Below are positions 40,666 through 48,782 of a stretch of DNA of 64,000 nucleotides, piece by piece (the first letter of the stretch is position 1; every line of letters begins with the position of its first letter). The position numbers were made by a program, and so were the translations under genes. Source of the stretch: Saccharothrix sp. NRRL B-16314 (GTDB lineage: Bacteria > Actinomycetota > Actinomycetes > Mycobacteriales > Pseudonocardiaceae); NCBI RefSeq assembly GCF_000716595.1, contig NZ_JNXC01000034.1, positions 1-64,000 of the forward strand, read 5' to 3'. The notes below the pieces were generated by a model. That model saw only the letters and a program-made list of their open reading frames with translations. It was not told the DNA's origin and ran no database searches.

Positions 40666-41694
40666 GTGGCCTACCAACCGGACGCATCGCGCTACGACCG
40701 GATGACCTACCGCCGTTGCGGGCGCAGCGGGCTCCGGCTACCCGCCGTGTCGCTCGGCCTGTGGCACAACTTCGGCGACGACCGGCCGTACGCGTCGGGG
40801 CGGGCGATCGTGCGCCGGGCGTTCGACCTCGGCATCACCCACTTCGACCTGGCGAACAACTACGGCCCGCCCTACGGCTCGGCGGAGGTCAACTTCGGCC
40901 GGATGGTCGCCGACGACCTGCGCCCGCACCGGGACGAGCTGGTGATCTCCACGAAGGCGGGCTACGACATGTGGCCCGGCCCGTACGGCGAGTGGGGCTC
41001 CCGCAAGTACCTGCTGTCGTCGCTGGACCAGTCGCTGACCCGGCTCGGGCTGGACTACGTCGACATCTTCTACTCGCACCGCTACGACCCGGACACGCCG
41101 CTGGAGGAGACGGTCGGCGCCCTCGTCAGCGCGGTCCGGCAGGGCAAGGCGCTGTACGTCGGCATCTCGTCCTACTCGGCCGGCAAGACCCGTGAGGCGG
41201 CCGAGCTGCTGCGCGCGGCGGGCGTGCCGCTGCTGATCCACCAGCCGTCCTACTCGATGCTCAACCGGTGGATCGAGAACGACCTGCTGGACGCGCTCGG
41301 CGGGCTGGGCGTCGGCTGCATCGCGTTCTCGCCGCTCGCGCAGGGCATGTTGACCGACAAGTACCTGCACGGCGTGCCGGAGGGCTCCCGCGCCACGCAG
41401 GGCAAGTCGCTGTCGGAAGACTTGCTGAGCGAGGCCAACCTGGCGCACGTGCGCGCGTTGGACCGGATCGCGTCGTCACGCGGGCAGTCGTTGGCGCAGC
41501 TCGCGTTGACGTGGGCGCTGCGGGACGAGCGCGTCACGTCGGTGCTCATCGGCGCGAGCAGCGTCGAGCAGCTGAACGCCAACGTGGCCGCCCTGAACAG
41601 CCCACCACTCACGGACGACGAGCTGGCGCGGATCGACGAGCACGCGGTCGAGTCGGGCATCGACCTGTGGGCCCAGTCCTCGAACGCCGGCTAG
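40666..41694 (+). CDS. aldo/keto reductase, YghZ/GprA-like
   Basis: This 342-residue NADPH-dependent TIM-barrel reductase resembles E. coli L-glyceraldehyde-3-phosphate reductase: GLWHNFGDD, FDLANNYGPPYGSAE (catalytic Asp and Tyr), STKAGYDMWPGPYG (catalytic Lys), FYSHRYDPDTPLEET (His), and the C-terminal cofactor loop VLIGASSVEQLNANV. The start is GTG. It probably detoxifies methylglyoxal or similar aldehydes. The stop codon overlaps that of the convergent histidine kinase gene by 3 bp. Confidence 0.88.
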   Translation: MAYQPDASRYDRMTYRRCGRSGLRLPAVSLGLWHNFGDDRPYASGRAIVRRAFDLGITHFDLANNYGPPYGSAEVNFGRMVADDLRPHRDELVISTKAGYDMWPGPYGEWGSRKYLLSSLDQSLTRLGLDYVDIFYSHRYDPDTPLEETVGALVSAVRQGKALYVGISSYSAGKTREAAELLRAAGVPLLIHQPSYSMLNRWIENDLLDALGGLGVGCIAFSPLAQGMLTDKYLHGVPEGSRATQGKSLSEDLLSEANLAHVRALDRIASSRGQSLAQLALTWALRDERVTSVLIGASSVEQLNANVAALNSPPLTDDELARIDEHAVESGIDLWAQSSNAG

Positions 41695-43118
41695 CGGGGG
41701 TGGGGGCACGGCCCGTCGCTCGTCGGCCGGCGCGGCAGGGTCACCGTCACCGCGGTCGAGCCGGGGCGGCTGGTGAGGTCCACCGCGCCGCCGTGCGCGA
41801 CGACCAGCGAGTGCGCCACCGCCAGCCCCAGCCCGCTCCCGCCCCGGTCACGCGTGCGCGAGTCGTCCACCCGGTAGAACCGGTCGAAGACGCGGGCCTG
41901 GTCGGCCGCCGGGATGCCGGGACCGGTGTCGCCGACCCGCAGCACCGCCGACCGGGGCTCCACCGACACCGACAGGGACACCGACGTGCCCGCCGGCGTG
42001 TGCACGGCGGCGTTCGTGAGCAGGTTGTCCACCACCTGGCGCAGCCGCAGCGGGTCGAACCCCAGCCGCACCGGCCGGTCCGGCACGGTCAGCGTCAACG
42101 GGCGCGACGGGTGGGCCGCGCGGAACGCGTCCGCGGCCTCCAGCGCCAGCGCCGCGAGGTCGCCGTCGACCACCCGCAGCGGCGTCTCCGCCTCCGCCGA
42201 GTCCAGCCGGGCGAGCAGCAGCAGGTCGTCCAGCAGCACGCTCATCCGCGCCGCCTCCGACCGCAGCCGCTCCAGGTGCGCCTCGCGTTCCTCCGGCGCG
42301 TTCGCCGCCGCGTACCGGAACAGGTCCGCGTAGCCCCGGATCGACGTCAACGGCGTGCGCAGCTCGTGCGACGCGTCCGCGATGAACCGCCGCAACCGCT
42401 GCTCGGCGGCGGTGCGCGCGGCCAGCGACGTGTCGATGTGGTCCAGCATCGTGTTGAACGCGCTGCGCAGCTCCTCCACCTCGACGCCGCCGCTGCCGCC
42501 CTCCGCGCGCACCGGCAGCCGGGCCGAGTCGGTCAGGTCGTGCGACGTGATGTCGTGCGCCGTGCGCGCCATGTCGCTCAACGGCTGCAACCCGCGCCGC
42601 AGCACCGCCCGTCCGATCACCACGAACGCGGTCAGCGCCAGCAGGAACGCGATCACCTCCACGAGCACCAGCTGCCGCACGGTGGTGGTGATGTCGTTCA
42701 TCGGCGCCGCGGTGACCAGCACGACGCCGTCCGACACCGGTGACCCGCGCAGCCGGTACGTGCCGTCGCCCTTCAGGTGGTCCGTCCAGTACACCGGCTC
42801 CGGCCCGTCGACCTTCAACGCCACGTCGGTCATGTCGTCGCGGTCGGCGGGCTGGTCGTCGGGGTTCCTGGGCACCGCCCGGCCGTCACGCACGTCGTAG
42901 ACGACCGAGTACCAGCCGTAGGCGGCGCCCTTGATGGTGCCGGTGGCGGCGAGGTTCTTCTTCACCGAGACCTGGGTGGTCTCCATCTGCGCGTCGAGCC
43001 GGCGTTCCAGGAACTCCTGCATCCGCTCCGCCATCACCGTGCCGACGACCGCGAACACCGCCAACGCGAGCGCGCCCAGCCCCAGCGCCAGGCGCGTGCC
43101 CAGGCGCAACCGCCTCAC
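41691..43118 (-). CDS. sensor histidine kinase
   Basis: This 475-residue kinase has two membrane helices (about 12-29 and 150-170) bracketing a ~120-residue extracytoplasmic sensor, then HAMP, and a HisKA box FIADASHELRTPLTSIRGY with phospho-accepting His at about 251. The ATPase domain motifs are N (VVDNLLTNAAVHT), G1 (GDTGPGIP), F and G2 (GGSGLGLAV). It follows the response regulator with a 4-bp overlap (GTGA). The signal is unknown. Confidence 0.92.
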   Translation of the reverse strand: MRRLRLGTRLALGLGALALAVFAVVGTVMAERMQEFLERRLDAQMETTQVSVKKNLAATGTIKGAAYGWYSVVYDVRDGRAVPRNPDDQPADRDDMTDVALKVDGPEPVYWTDHLKGDGTYRLRGSPVSDGVVLVTAAPMNDITTTVRQLVLVEVIAFLLALTAFVVIGRAVLRRGLQPLSDMARTAHDITSHDLTDSARLPVRAEGGSGGVEVEELRSAFNTMLDHIDTSLAARTAAEQRLRRFIADASHELRTPLTSIRGYADLFRYAAANAPEEREAHLERLRSEAARMSVLLDDLLLLARLDSAEAETPLRVVDGDLAALALEAADAFRAAHPSRPLTLTVPDRPVRLGFDPLRLRQVVDNLLTNAAVHTPAGTSVSLSVSVEPRSAVLRVGDTGPGIPAADQARVFDRFYRVDDSRTRDRGGSGLGLAVAHSLVVAHGGAVDLTSRPGSTAVTVTLPRRPTSDGPCPHPR

Positions 43119-43813
43119 GCAGCCACTCGCCGCAGCACGTACCCCACGCCGCGGACGGTGTGGATCAGCGGTTCGCCGCCGTCGTCCAGCTTGCGCCGCA
43201 GGTGCGACACGACCAGCTCCACCACGTTGGACCGGCCGCCGAAGTCGTACTCCCACACGTGGTCGAGGATCTGGGCCTTCGTCAGCACGGCGGGGGACCG
43301 GCGCATCAGGTAGCGCAGCAGTTCGTACTCGGTGGGGGTGAGGGTGACGAGCCGGTGGCCGCGGCGCACCTCGCGGGTGTCCTCGTCCAGCACCAGGTCG
43401 GACACCTTGAGCACCGATCGCTTCCACACCGGCCCGGTCGACCGCCGCAGCACGGCTCGCAGCCGGGCCATCAGCTCCTCCACCGAGAACGGCTTGACCA
43501 GGTAGTCGTCGCCACCGCGGGTGAGGCCCGCGACCCGGTCCGCGGTGCCGTCACGGGCGGTCAGGAACACCACCGGCACCATCGCGCCGGCGGACCGCAG
43601 CCGGTCCAGCACGGTGAAGCCGTCCACGTCCGGGAGCATCAGGTCGAGCACCACGATGTCCGGGCGGAAGTCGGCCGCGGCCCGCAGCGCCGCCTCACCG
43701 CTGCCCGCCGTCACCGCCTGCCAGCCCTCGTACCGCGCGACCGTCGCGACGAGGTCCGCGATGTGCGGCTCGTCGTCCACCACGAGCAGTCGAACGGGGG
43801 CACCCTTGTCCAC
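43115..43813 (-). CDS. OmpR/PhoB family response regulator
   Basis: This 232-residue regulator has a receiver domain (LLVVDDEPHIADL, phospho-acceptor Asp in VVLDLMLPDVDG at about residue 57, FLTARDG, DDYLVKPFS) and a winged-helix output domain (LTPTEYELLRYLMRR ... VVELVVSHLRRKLDDGG ... TVRGVGYVL). The cognate kinase is the next gene, overlapping by 4 bp. GTG 43813 is preferred to GTG codons further upstream because it lies just ahead of the receiver fold. Confidence 0.92.
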   Translation of the reverse strand: MDKGAPVRLLVVDDEPHIADLVATVARYEGWQAVTAGSGEAALRAAADFRPDIVVLDLMLPDVDGFTVLDRLRSAGAMVPVVFLTARDGTADRVAGLTRGGDDYLVKPFSVEELMARLRAVLRRSTGPVWKRSVLKVSDLVLDEDTREVRRGHRLVTLTPTEYELLRYLMRRSPAVLTKAQILDHVWEYDFGGRSNVVELVVSHLRRKLDDGGEPLIHTVRGVGYVLRRVAA

Positions 43814-43925
43814 CCGCCCATGGTGCGGCACCGCCACCCGCCGAGCGAGGCCATCCGCGCCCGACGGCCGGATCAACAGCCAGTCGACAGGTCCGCGACA
43901 GGCGGAGCCCCACCCGCTGCCCCAC

Positions 43926-43990
43926 CGCACAGCCGCACCGCACGGCCCGACCGCACAGCCCGACCGCACAGCCCGACCGCACAGCCCCAC
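43926..43990. repeat. 13-bp tandem repeats between the response regulator and crp genes
   Basis: About five copies of a CCGCACAGCCCGA-type 13-mer, the outer ones degenerate, fill the middle of the 207-bp divergent promoter region. Confidence 0.65.
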
Positions 43991-44020
43991 TGGTCCTCCC
44001 GGTCCGGTAGACACTGCCGG

Positions 44021-44683
44021 GTGACCGGCGCGAATTCCCGACCACCACGCGGATTCCGCGCGTTGTTGGGTGAGGCGAAGTGGCAGGCGTTGCTGGCCCG
44101 CGGTGCGGAACGGGTGCACCCGCCGGGCTCGTGGTTGCTGCGGCAGGGCGATCCCGGGACGTTCGTGTTCGCGCTGGTGTCCGGCCGGGTGAAGGTGCTC
44201 GGCGCGGAACCGGGCGGCGGGCAGTTGCTGATCACCCTGCGCGGCCCGGGTGACCTGCTCGGCGAGATCGCGGCCCGGTCGGCCGGGCCGCGCACCGCGA
44301 CCGTGCGGGCGATCGACCGCTGCACCACGAAGGTCCTGTCGGCGGCGGCGTTCGAGGCGTTCCTGGACGAGCACCGCGCGCAGGGCCGGCTGGCCGACTA
44401 CGTCGTGTCGAAGCTGTCGCAGGCGGTGCCGTACCAGGTGCAGTTGGTGCACTTCGCGCCCGAACGCCGGATCGCGCGGCTGCTGCTGGAGATCGTGGCG
44501 CTGGCCGACGACGGCAGCCCGCACGTGCCGTTCTCCCAGCGCGAGGTGGCCGACGCACTCGGGTTGGCGCGCAGCACGGTGGCGTTGCACCTCCAGCGGC
44601 TGAAGGAGGTCGGCGCGCTGCACCCCGGCCCGCGGCTCCTCGTCGCCGACCTGGAAGTGCTGAAGCAGCACGCCGGCATGTGA
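44021..44683 (+). CDS. Crp/Fnr family transcriptional regulator
   Basis: This 220-residue regulator has an N-terminal cyclic-nucleotide-binding beta-roll (HPPGSWLLRQGDPGTFVFALVSG, split at the turn). The phosphate-binding cassette GDLLGEIAARSAGPRTATVRA keeps the Gly-Glu and Arg-Thr-Ala of cNMP binders. The C-terminal helix-turn-helix is FSQREVADALGLARSTVALHLQRL. GTG 44021 lies 7 nt after TAGACA, so the mRNA may be leaderless. It precedes a cyclase-like gene by 87 bp, and a near-consensus CRP site overlaps its stop. This suggests that it senses the product of, and controls, the downstream operon. Confidence 0.9.
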   Translation: MTGANSRPPRGFRALLGEAKWQALLARGAERVHPPGSWLLRQGDPGTFVFALVSGRVKVLGAEPGGGQLLITLRGPGDLLGEIAARSAGPRTATVRAIDRCTTKVLSAAAFEAFLDEHRAQGRLADYVVSKLSQAVPYQVQLVHFAPERRIARLLLEIVALADDGSPHVPFSQREVADALGLARSTVALHLQRLKEVGALHPGPRLLVADLEVLKQHAGM

Positions 44684-44694
44684 CGCGCATCACC
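44679..44694. promoter_or_regulatory. CRP-type operator between crp and the cyclase-like operon
   Basis: TGTGA-CGCGCA-TCACC matches TGTGA-N6-TCACA at 9 of 10 defined positions. It overlaps the TGA stop of the crp gene and lies 77 bp upstream of the cyclase-like start codon. Confidence 0.55.
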
Positions 44695-44770
44695 CTCGAG
44701 CTGTCCGGCGGCGGACAACCCCGTCGCGGCGGGCCCGGAAACCTCCTGAGCGGGCGACGAGGAGGGTTTC

Positions 44771-45562
44771 GTGGAGAACGACTGGGCCGAGCTGCCGCCG
44801 TACCGGGCGCTGCTCGTGGTGGACGTCAAGGACTTCAGCGGCCTGCCGGGGAGGCACCACGCGGAGCTGACCGACGCCATCCCGGGCATCCTGCGCGGCG
44901 CGTTCGAGCGGTGCGGCGCGGTGGAGGTGTGGCGGGAGAAGCGGTTCGCGGAGTCCACGGGCGACGGCCACAGCGCGGGTTTCCCGTCGGCCGTGCTGCC
45001 GCTGCTGGTGGGACCGTTCCTGCGGTCGTTGCAGGACGAGCTGGACTACCGGGCCAGGGTCGACGCCGGTCCGGCCGGCCTGCGGATGCGGGCCAGCGTG
45101 ACGGTCGGGCCGGTCACCGACCCCAACCGCGACGGCGTGAGCACCGGCAGCGGCGAGGCGCGGGTCGAGAACCACCGGCTGCTCGACTCCGCGCCGGTGC
45201 GGGACCTGCTCACGCGGTCCGGGCCGACCACCAGGGTGGCCGCGATCGTGTCGGCGCGGGCGTTCGAGGACGCCGTGCTCTCCGGGTACGCGACCGACCC
45301 GCCGGAGCTGTACGTGCCGGTGCCCGTGCGGGTGAAGAAGTTCGCGGGTGACGCCTACCTGCGGGTGCCGTCGCCCACGGGGGACTTGCTGCGCAACGGT
45401 TTCCTGCCCCAACCGGCGCCGTCCGACCAGACAGCGTCCGTCGAAGAGCCTCAGGCTCCGCCGGCGCAGTGGAACAGCGTCGGCACGGTCCAGGGCGACG
45501 TGCACCAGAGCCGCGACCACATCCACCACGGCGGCACCTTCCACCTGCGCGGTGGCCGGTGA
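44771..45562 (+). CDS. class III nucleotidyl cyclase-like protein with C-terminal GDVHQSRDHI motif
   Basis: Residues 1-200 of this 263-residue protein follow the order of class III cyclase elements. The first metal Asp is in LLVVDVKDFSG (D18), the second in STGDGHSAGF (D65), the inner strand is GLRMRASVTVGPV, and a late VRVKKFAGDAYLRV holds the equivalent of the substrate-selecting Lys region. A Pro-rich linker leads to the C-terminal motif WNSVGTVQGDVHQSRDHI. The nucleotide product is unknown. GTG 44771 has GAGGAGG upstream. It is the first of three coupled genes downstream of a Crp regulator. Confidence 0.7.
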   Translation: MENDWAELPPYRALLVVDVKDFSGLPGRHHAELTDAIPGILRGAFERCGAVEVWREKRFAESTGDGHSAGFPSAVLPLLVGPFLRSLQDELDYRARVDAGPAGLRMRASVTVGPVTDPNRDGVSTGSGEARVENHRLLDSAPVRDLLTRSGPTTRVAAIVSARAFEDAVLSGYATDPPELYVPVPVRVKKFAGDAYLRVPSPTGDLLRNGFLPQPAPSDQTASVEEPQAPPAQWNSVGTVQGDVHQSRDHIHHGGTFHLRGGR

Positions 45563-47415
45563 CCGGCTGGAACACCGTCGGGGACGTCGAAGGCGACGTC
45601 CACCAGAGCCGCGACCACATCACCTTGGGCGACACCACGAACTACGACATCCGCGCCGACAACGTCGTCAACCACTTCCACGAGGTGCGCCGCAGGCGAC
45701 GGGAGGCGCGGCTCGTCGCCGACGACCACGTCCGCTGGCTGGCCGAGCGGTTCGTGCCGCCCGGCCGGTTCCCGTGGCACGCCCTGGCGGCACCCGGCAC
45801 CGTCGTCCTGACCGGCCCGGACGGCGCCGGCCTGCGCACCGCCGCGTTCATGCTGCTCACCGGCAACGGCGAGACCGGCCTCACCGAACTGCGCGAACTG
45901 GCCGACCGGACCGAGGACGACGAGCCCGCCCTCGACCCGGCCGAGATCGCCGAGGACGAACGGCTGCTGCTCGACCTGACCGCCACCGAGCCGGACCGGG
46001 TCGACCGGATGCGGCCCGAACTGGAGGCGTACCGCGCGGAGGTGGCGACCCGGCGGGCGCGGCTCGTCGTGGTCGTGCGGGAGGACCAGCGGCACCTGCT
46101 GGCCGACTCGCTCGCCGACCTGGTCAAGCCGGTGGACCCGCCGCCGGGCGACCTCGTGCTCAAGGCGCACCTGCGGCTCGGCGAGTTCGAGGTGCCCGCC
46201 GACGTCCGGGACCACCTGGCCGCCGCGTCACCGCGCGAGGTGGCCGCGCTCGCCCGCTTGGCGTTGGAGGCGCGGACCGCCGACCCCGACGGCACGGTGG
46301 CCGAGTGGCTGCGCGCGGCGACGTCGGCCCAGGTCCGCCGGGACGCCGAGGCGGCGGAGCTGTTCCAGAAGCACCAGGAAGGCTCGGCCAGGGCGTTGGC
46401 CGTGGTCGCCGCGTTCCTGTCCGGCGCGCCGCTGGAGGCGCTGGTCCAGGGTGAGGCCGCGTTCCGCCGGCTGGTGGAGCTGCCCGGCGACGACACCCAC
46501 GCGCTCGACGGCGACTACCTCGCCGAGCGGATGACGCGGGTCGGCCTGCGCACCGGCGGCACGCGTTCGGTCGCGTTCACCTCGCTCGGGCTGGACAGCG
46601 CCGTCCGCACCCACTTCTGGACGTACTTCCCCGACCTGCGGCAGCGGATGCCCGACTGGGTGCGGGCCGCCGTGGCGCTGCGCGACGTGGACGACCGGAC
46701 GGCCGCGGACCTCGTGGCGCGGTTCGCCGAACAGGCCCTCGCCACCGGGCGGGTGGACCTCCTGACCGGGTTGGCCCAGCGGTGGGGTTCGGGCGCGCGG
46801 CCGGACCTGGCGCTGCGGGTGCTGACCACCGGGCTGGAGCACCCGCGGTGGTCGTGGGCGTTCCGCAAGCACGTCTACCACCGGTCGCGTGCCGTCGACC
46901 TGTCGCCCGGGTACGCCCAGGTGCTGATCACCGCGTGCGCGGTGGGGATCGCGCCGAGCTGGCCCACGCAGGCCCTCGTGCGGCTGCACAACCTGACTCG
47001 CCACCACGACGACGAGGTGCGCGTCGAGGCGCGTCAGGCGTTGCTGGACCTGGTGCACCGGCGGAAGTTCCAGCGCCGCCTGCTGCACCGGCTGACCGAA
47101 CGCGGCCTGCGCCCGGAGGACCACGCCATCCTGTACGACCTGGACGTGCCGCCGTACCTGGCGCAAGGCCACCTCACCCGCCGGACCCTGATCACCGCCT
47201 GGGAGCAGGTGCTGGCCGCCGGCGCGGACGTCCCGCCGCACGCCTTGCACCGCTGGCTCGTCCAGGACCCCGGACTGCTGGTGGCGGCGTGCGCCGGCCG
47301 TCCACGCCTGCTCGACCACCTCTACCTGGCCGCACGTGCGTCGGGGGACGCCGCCCGGCTCCGGCCGCTGATCGACTCGGCGCTGGGCCTGATCCACCTG
47401 GAGGACCACCGATGA
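45559..47415 (+). CDS. large protein with degenerate P-loop (STAND/AAA-like), N-terminal GDVHQSRDHI motif
   Basis: This 618-residue protein starts with the motif that ends the previous protein (WNTVGDVEGDVHQSRDHI at 4-21). A Walker A-like GPDGAGLRT follows at 86-94 with the Lys replaced by Leu-Arg, then a Walker B-like ARLVVVVRED near 170. The remainder (about 250-618) is helical and HEAT/TPR-like, with many Leu/Ala/Arg pairs. It is probably a non-hydrolysing or scaffolding relative of STAND NTPases. It overlaps both neighbours by 4 bp (GTGA, ATGA). I recognise no named family. Confidence 0.6.
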   Translation: MTGWNTVGDVEGDVHQSRDHITLGDTTNYDIRADNVVNHFHEVRRRRREARLVADDHVRWLAERFVPPGRFPWHALAAPGTVVLTGPDGAGLRTAAFMLLTGNGETGLTELRELADRTEDDEPALDPAEIAEDERLLLDLTATEPDRVDRMRPELEAYRAEVATRRARLVVVVREDQRHLLADSLADLVKPVDPPPGDLVLKAHLRLGEFEVPADVRDHLAAASPREVAALARLALEARTADPDGTVAEWLRAATSAQVRRDAEAAELFQKHQEGSARALAVVAAFLSGAPLEALVQGEAAFRRLVELPGDDTHALDGDYLAERMTRVGLRTGGTRSVAFTSLGLDSAVRTHFWTYFPDLRQRMPDWVRAAVALRDVDDRTAADLVARFAEQALATGRVDLLTGLAQRWGSGARPDLALRVLTTGLEHPRWSWAFRKHVYHRSRAVDLSPGYAQVLITACAVGIAPSWPTQALVRLHNLTRHHDDEVRVEARQALLDLVHRRKFQRRLLHRLTERGLRPEDHAILYDLDVPPYLAQGHLTRRTLITAWEQVLAAGADVPPHALHRWLVQDPGLLVAACAGRPRLLDHLYLAARASGDAARLRPLIDSALGLIHLEDHR

Positions 47416-48782
47416 CTGATGACATGACCGAAACCGTCGTGGCGGGCACGGCGTCGCTGGTGCTGCCGATCGCGATCGGCGCCGCGTCCGGCTGGCCGCC
47501 GTGGGTGATCGTGATCGTCGCCGCAGGGCTGCTCGCCATCACGGCGGTGGCCGTCCAGCAGCGCCGGCAGCGCCGCAAGCAGTGGGAGCTGAGGGCCGAG
47601 CAGTTGCGCTACGAGTCGCGGCACGCCGTGCAGCAGCCGCCGCCGGTGCCCGTGATCCCGCCGGGGCACCAGCTGACCCCGGTGAGCCTGCCGAGCGCGA
47701 TGGAGGACTACCGGTTCACGTTCGCGTGCACCGTGCACTGGCAGCCCGGTTCAGGCGCCGCCGAGCACGCGGTGCCGGCAGCCGTTGCCGCGGACGCCGT
47801 GGTGCGGCGGGCGTCGCGGATCACCGCCGGCCGTCACCCCGAGGACGACGGAACGGTGCACGCACTGGCCGCCGCGTTGGGGCAGCGGGAGACCGACCCG
47901 GGGCAGCGCTTGGCTGCGTGGGCGACCGACGTGCGGCTGGAGCTGAACCCGGAGGACCGCGACCGCCTGCGGCGGGTGGCCGACATGCGCAAGCAGCAGC
48001 ACGTGTGGGAGCAGGAGGTCGCCGCGGAACGCGCCGTCCGGACGTACCTGCGGCAGGACGTGCTGACCAGCACCGGCAGCACGGTGGTGTGGTGGCTGGC
48101 GCGCAACACCGGTCAGGTCCGCGAGGCGGTCGATTTGGTCGGCACCCTGTCCAAGCTCTCCGCCGCCGCTTGCGACCGGGAGGTGGACGACGTGTTCCGC
48201 CACCTCGCCAACGGCGCCCCCGCGCCGTTCACGGTCAACGGCCACAGCACCAGCCACAGCACCAGCCACAGCACCAGCCACAGCACCAGCCACAGCACCA
48301 GCCACACCGCTGACACCGGGCAACCGGACGACGTGCTCCTGGACCCGGAAGGCCACCCGGTGTTCGGCCACCAACTGGCGAACCTCCTGGACCTCCACGA
48401 ACACCCGGACCGCGCGCAACGCGCCCGTGAGCGCTACGGCGTAGCCGACTGGGACACCACCGACCGGGACCCCGACAACCGGGACCCCGACAACCGGGAC
48501 CCCGACAACCGGGACCCCGACAACTGGGACGCCGACAACTGGGACGCCGCCGACCACACCACCCCAACCGACCCCGACCCGCTCGACTCCGACCCACCGG
48601 CCTCCTGGCCACCCGACCCCGGCCCACTCGCCTCCGGCCCGGCCGCCTCAGGCCCGGCCGATCTCTGGCCGCCCAACCTCAGCCCGCCCAACCCCAGCCC
48701 GCCCAACTCAGTCCCGCCCAACTCAGTCCCGCCCAACTCAGGCCCGCCGGACCCCAACAACCCACCCCACGACGCCGGCTGA
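47412..48782 (+). CDS. membrane-anchored protein with repetitive tail, third gene of the cyclase-like operon
   Basis: This 456-residue protein begins with two hydrophobic helices (about 8-28 and 29-48) and a basic QQRRQRRKQ stop-transfer. A mixed alpha/beta domain follows (about 95-260; EDYRFTFACTVHW, MRKQQHVWEQEVAAERAVRTYL, VVWWLARNTGQVREAVDLVG). The tail is low-complexity: HSTS repeats, a DRDPDN five-residue repeat and a Pro/Asn/Ser run. The first domain vaguely recalls SPFH-type proteins, but this is not supported by a motif. It is translationally coupled to the gene before it (ATGA). Confidence 0.55.
   Translation: MTDDMTETVVAGTASLVLPIAIGAASGWPPWVIVIVAAGLLAITAVAVQQRRQRRKQWELRAEQLRYESRHAVQQPPPVPVIPPGHQLTPVSLPSAMEDYRFTFACTVHWQPGSGAAEHAVPAAVAADAVVRRASRITAGRHPEDDGTVHALAAALGQRETDPGQRLAAWATDVRLELNPEDRDRLRRVADMRKQQHVWEQEVAAERAVRTYLRQDVLTSTGSTVVWWLARNTGQVREAVDLVGTLSKLSAAACDREVDDVFRHLANGAPAPFTVNGHSTSHSTSHSTSHSTSHSTSHTADTGQPDDVLLDPEGHPVFGHQLANLLDLHEHPDRAQRARERYGVADWDTTDRDPDNRDPDNRDPDNRDPDNWDADNWDAADHTTPTDPDPLDSDPPASWPPDPGPLASGPAASGPADLWPPNLSPPNPSPPNSVPPNSVPPNSGPPDPNNPPHDAG
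48243..48302 (+). repeat. 12-bp coding tandem repeat (HSTS)
   Basis: CACAGCACCAGC occurs five times in tandem without mismatch, encoding His-Ser-Thr-Ser, in the third gene of the operon. Perfect identity suggests recent expansion. Confidence 0.85.

Noticed and set aside
43160..44020. N-terminal extension of the Crp protein to 507 codons
   Set aside because: It runs antisense to the response regulator, which is clearly real. The Crp fold begins after GTG 44021.
44771..48782. Direct assignment of the operon as a Pycsar system
   Set aside because: The cyclase-like element order fits, but the second protein and the Crp regulator are not part of that system. No cyclic-nucleotide-binding domain is seen in the membrane protein.
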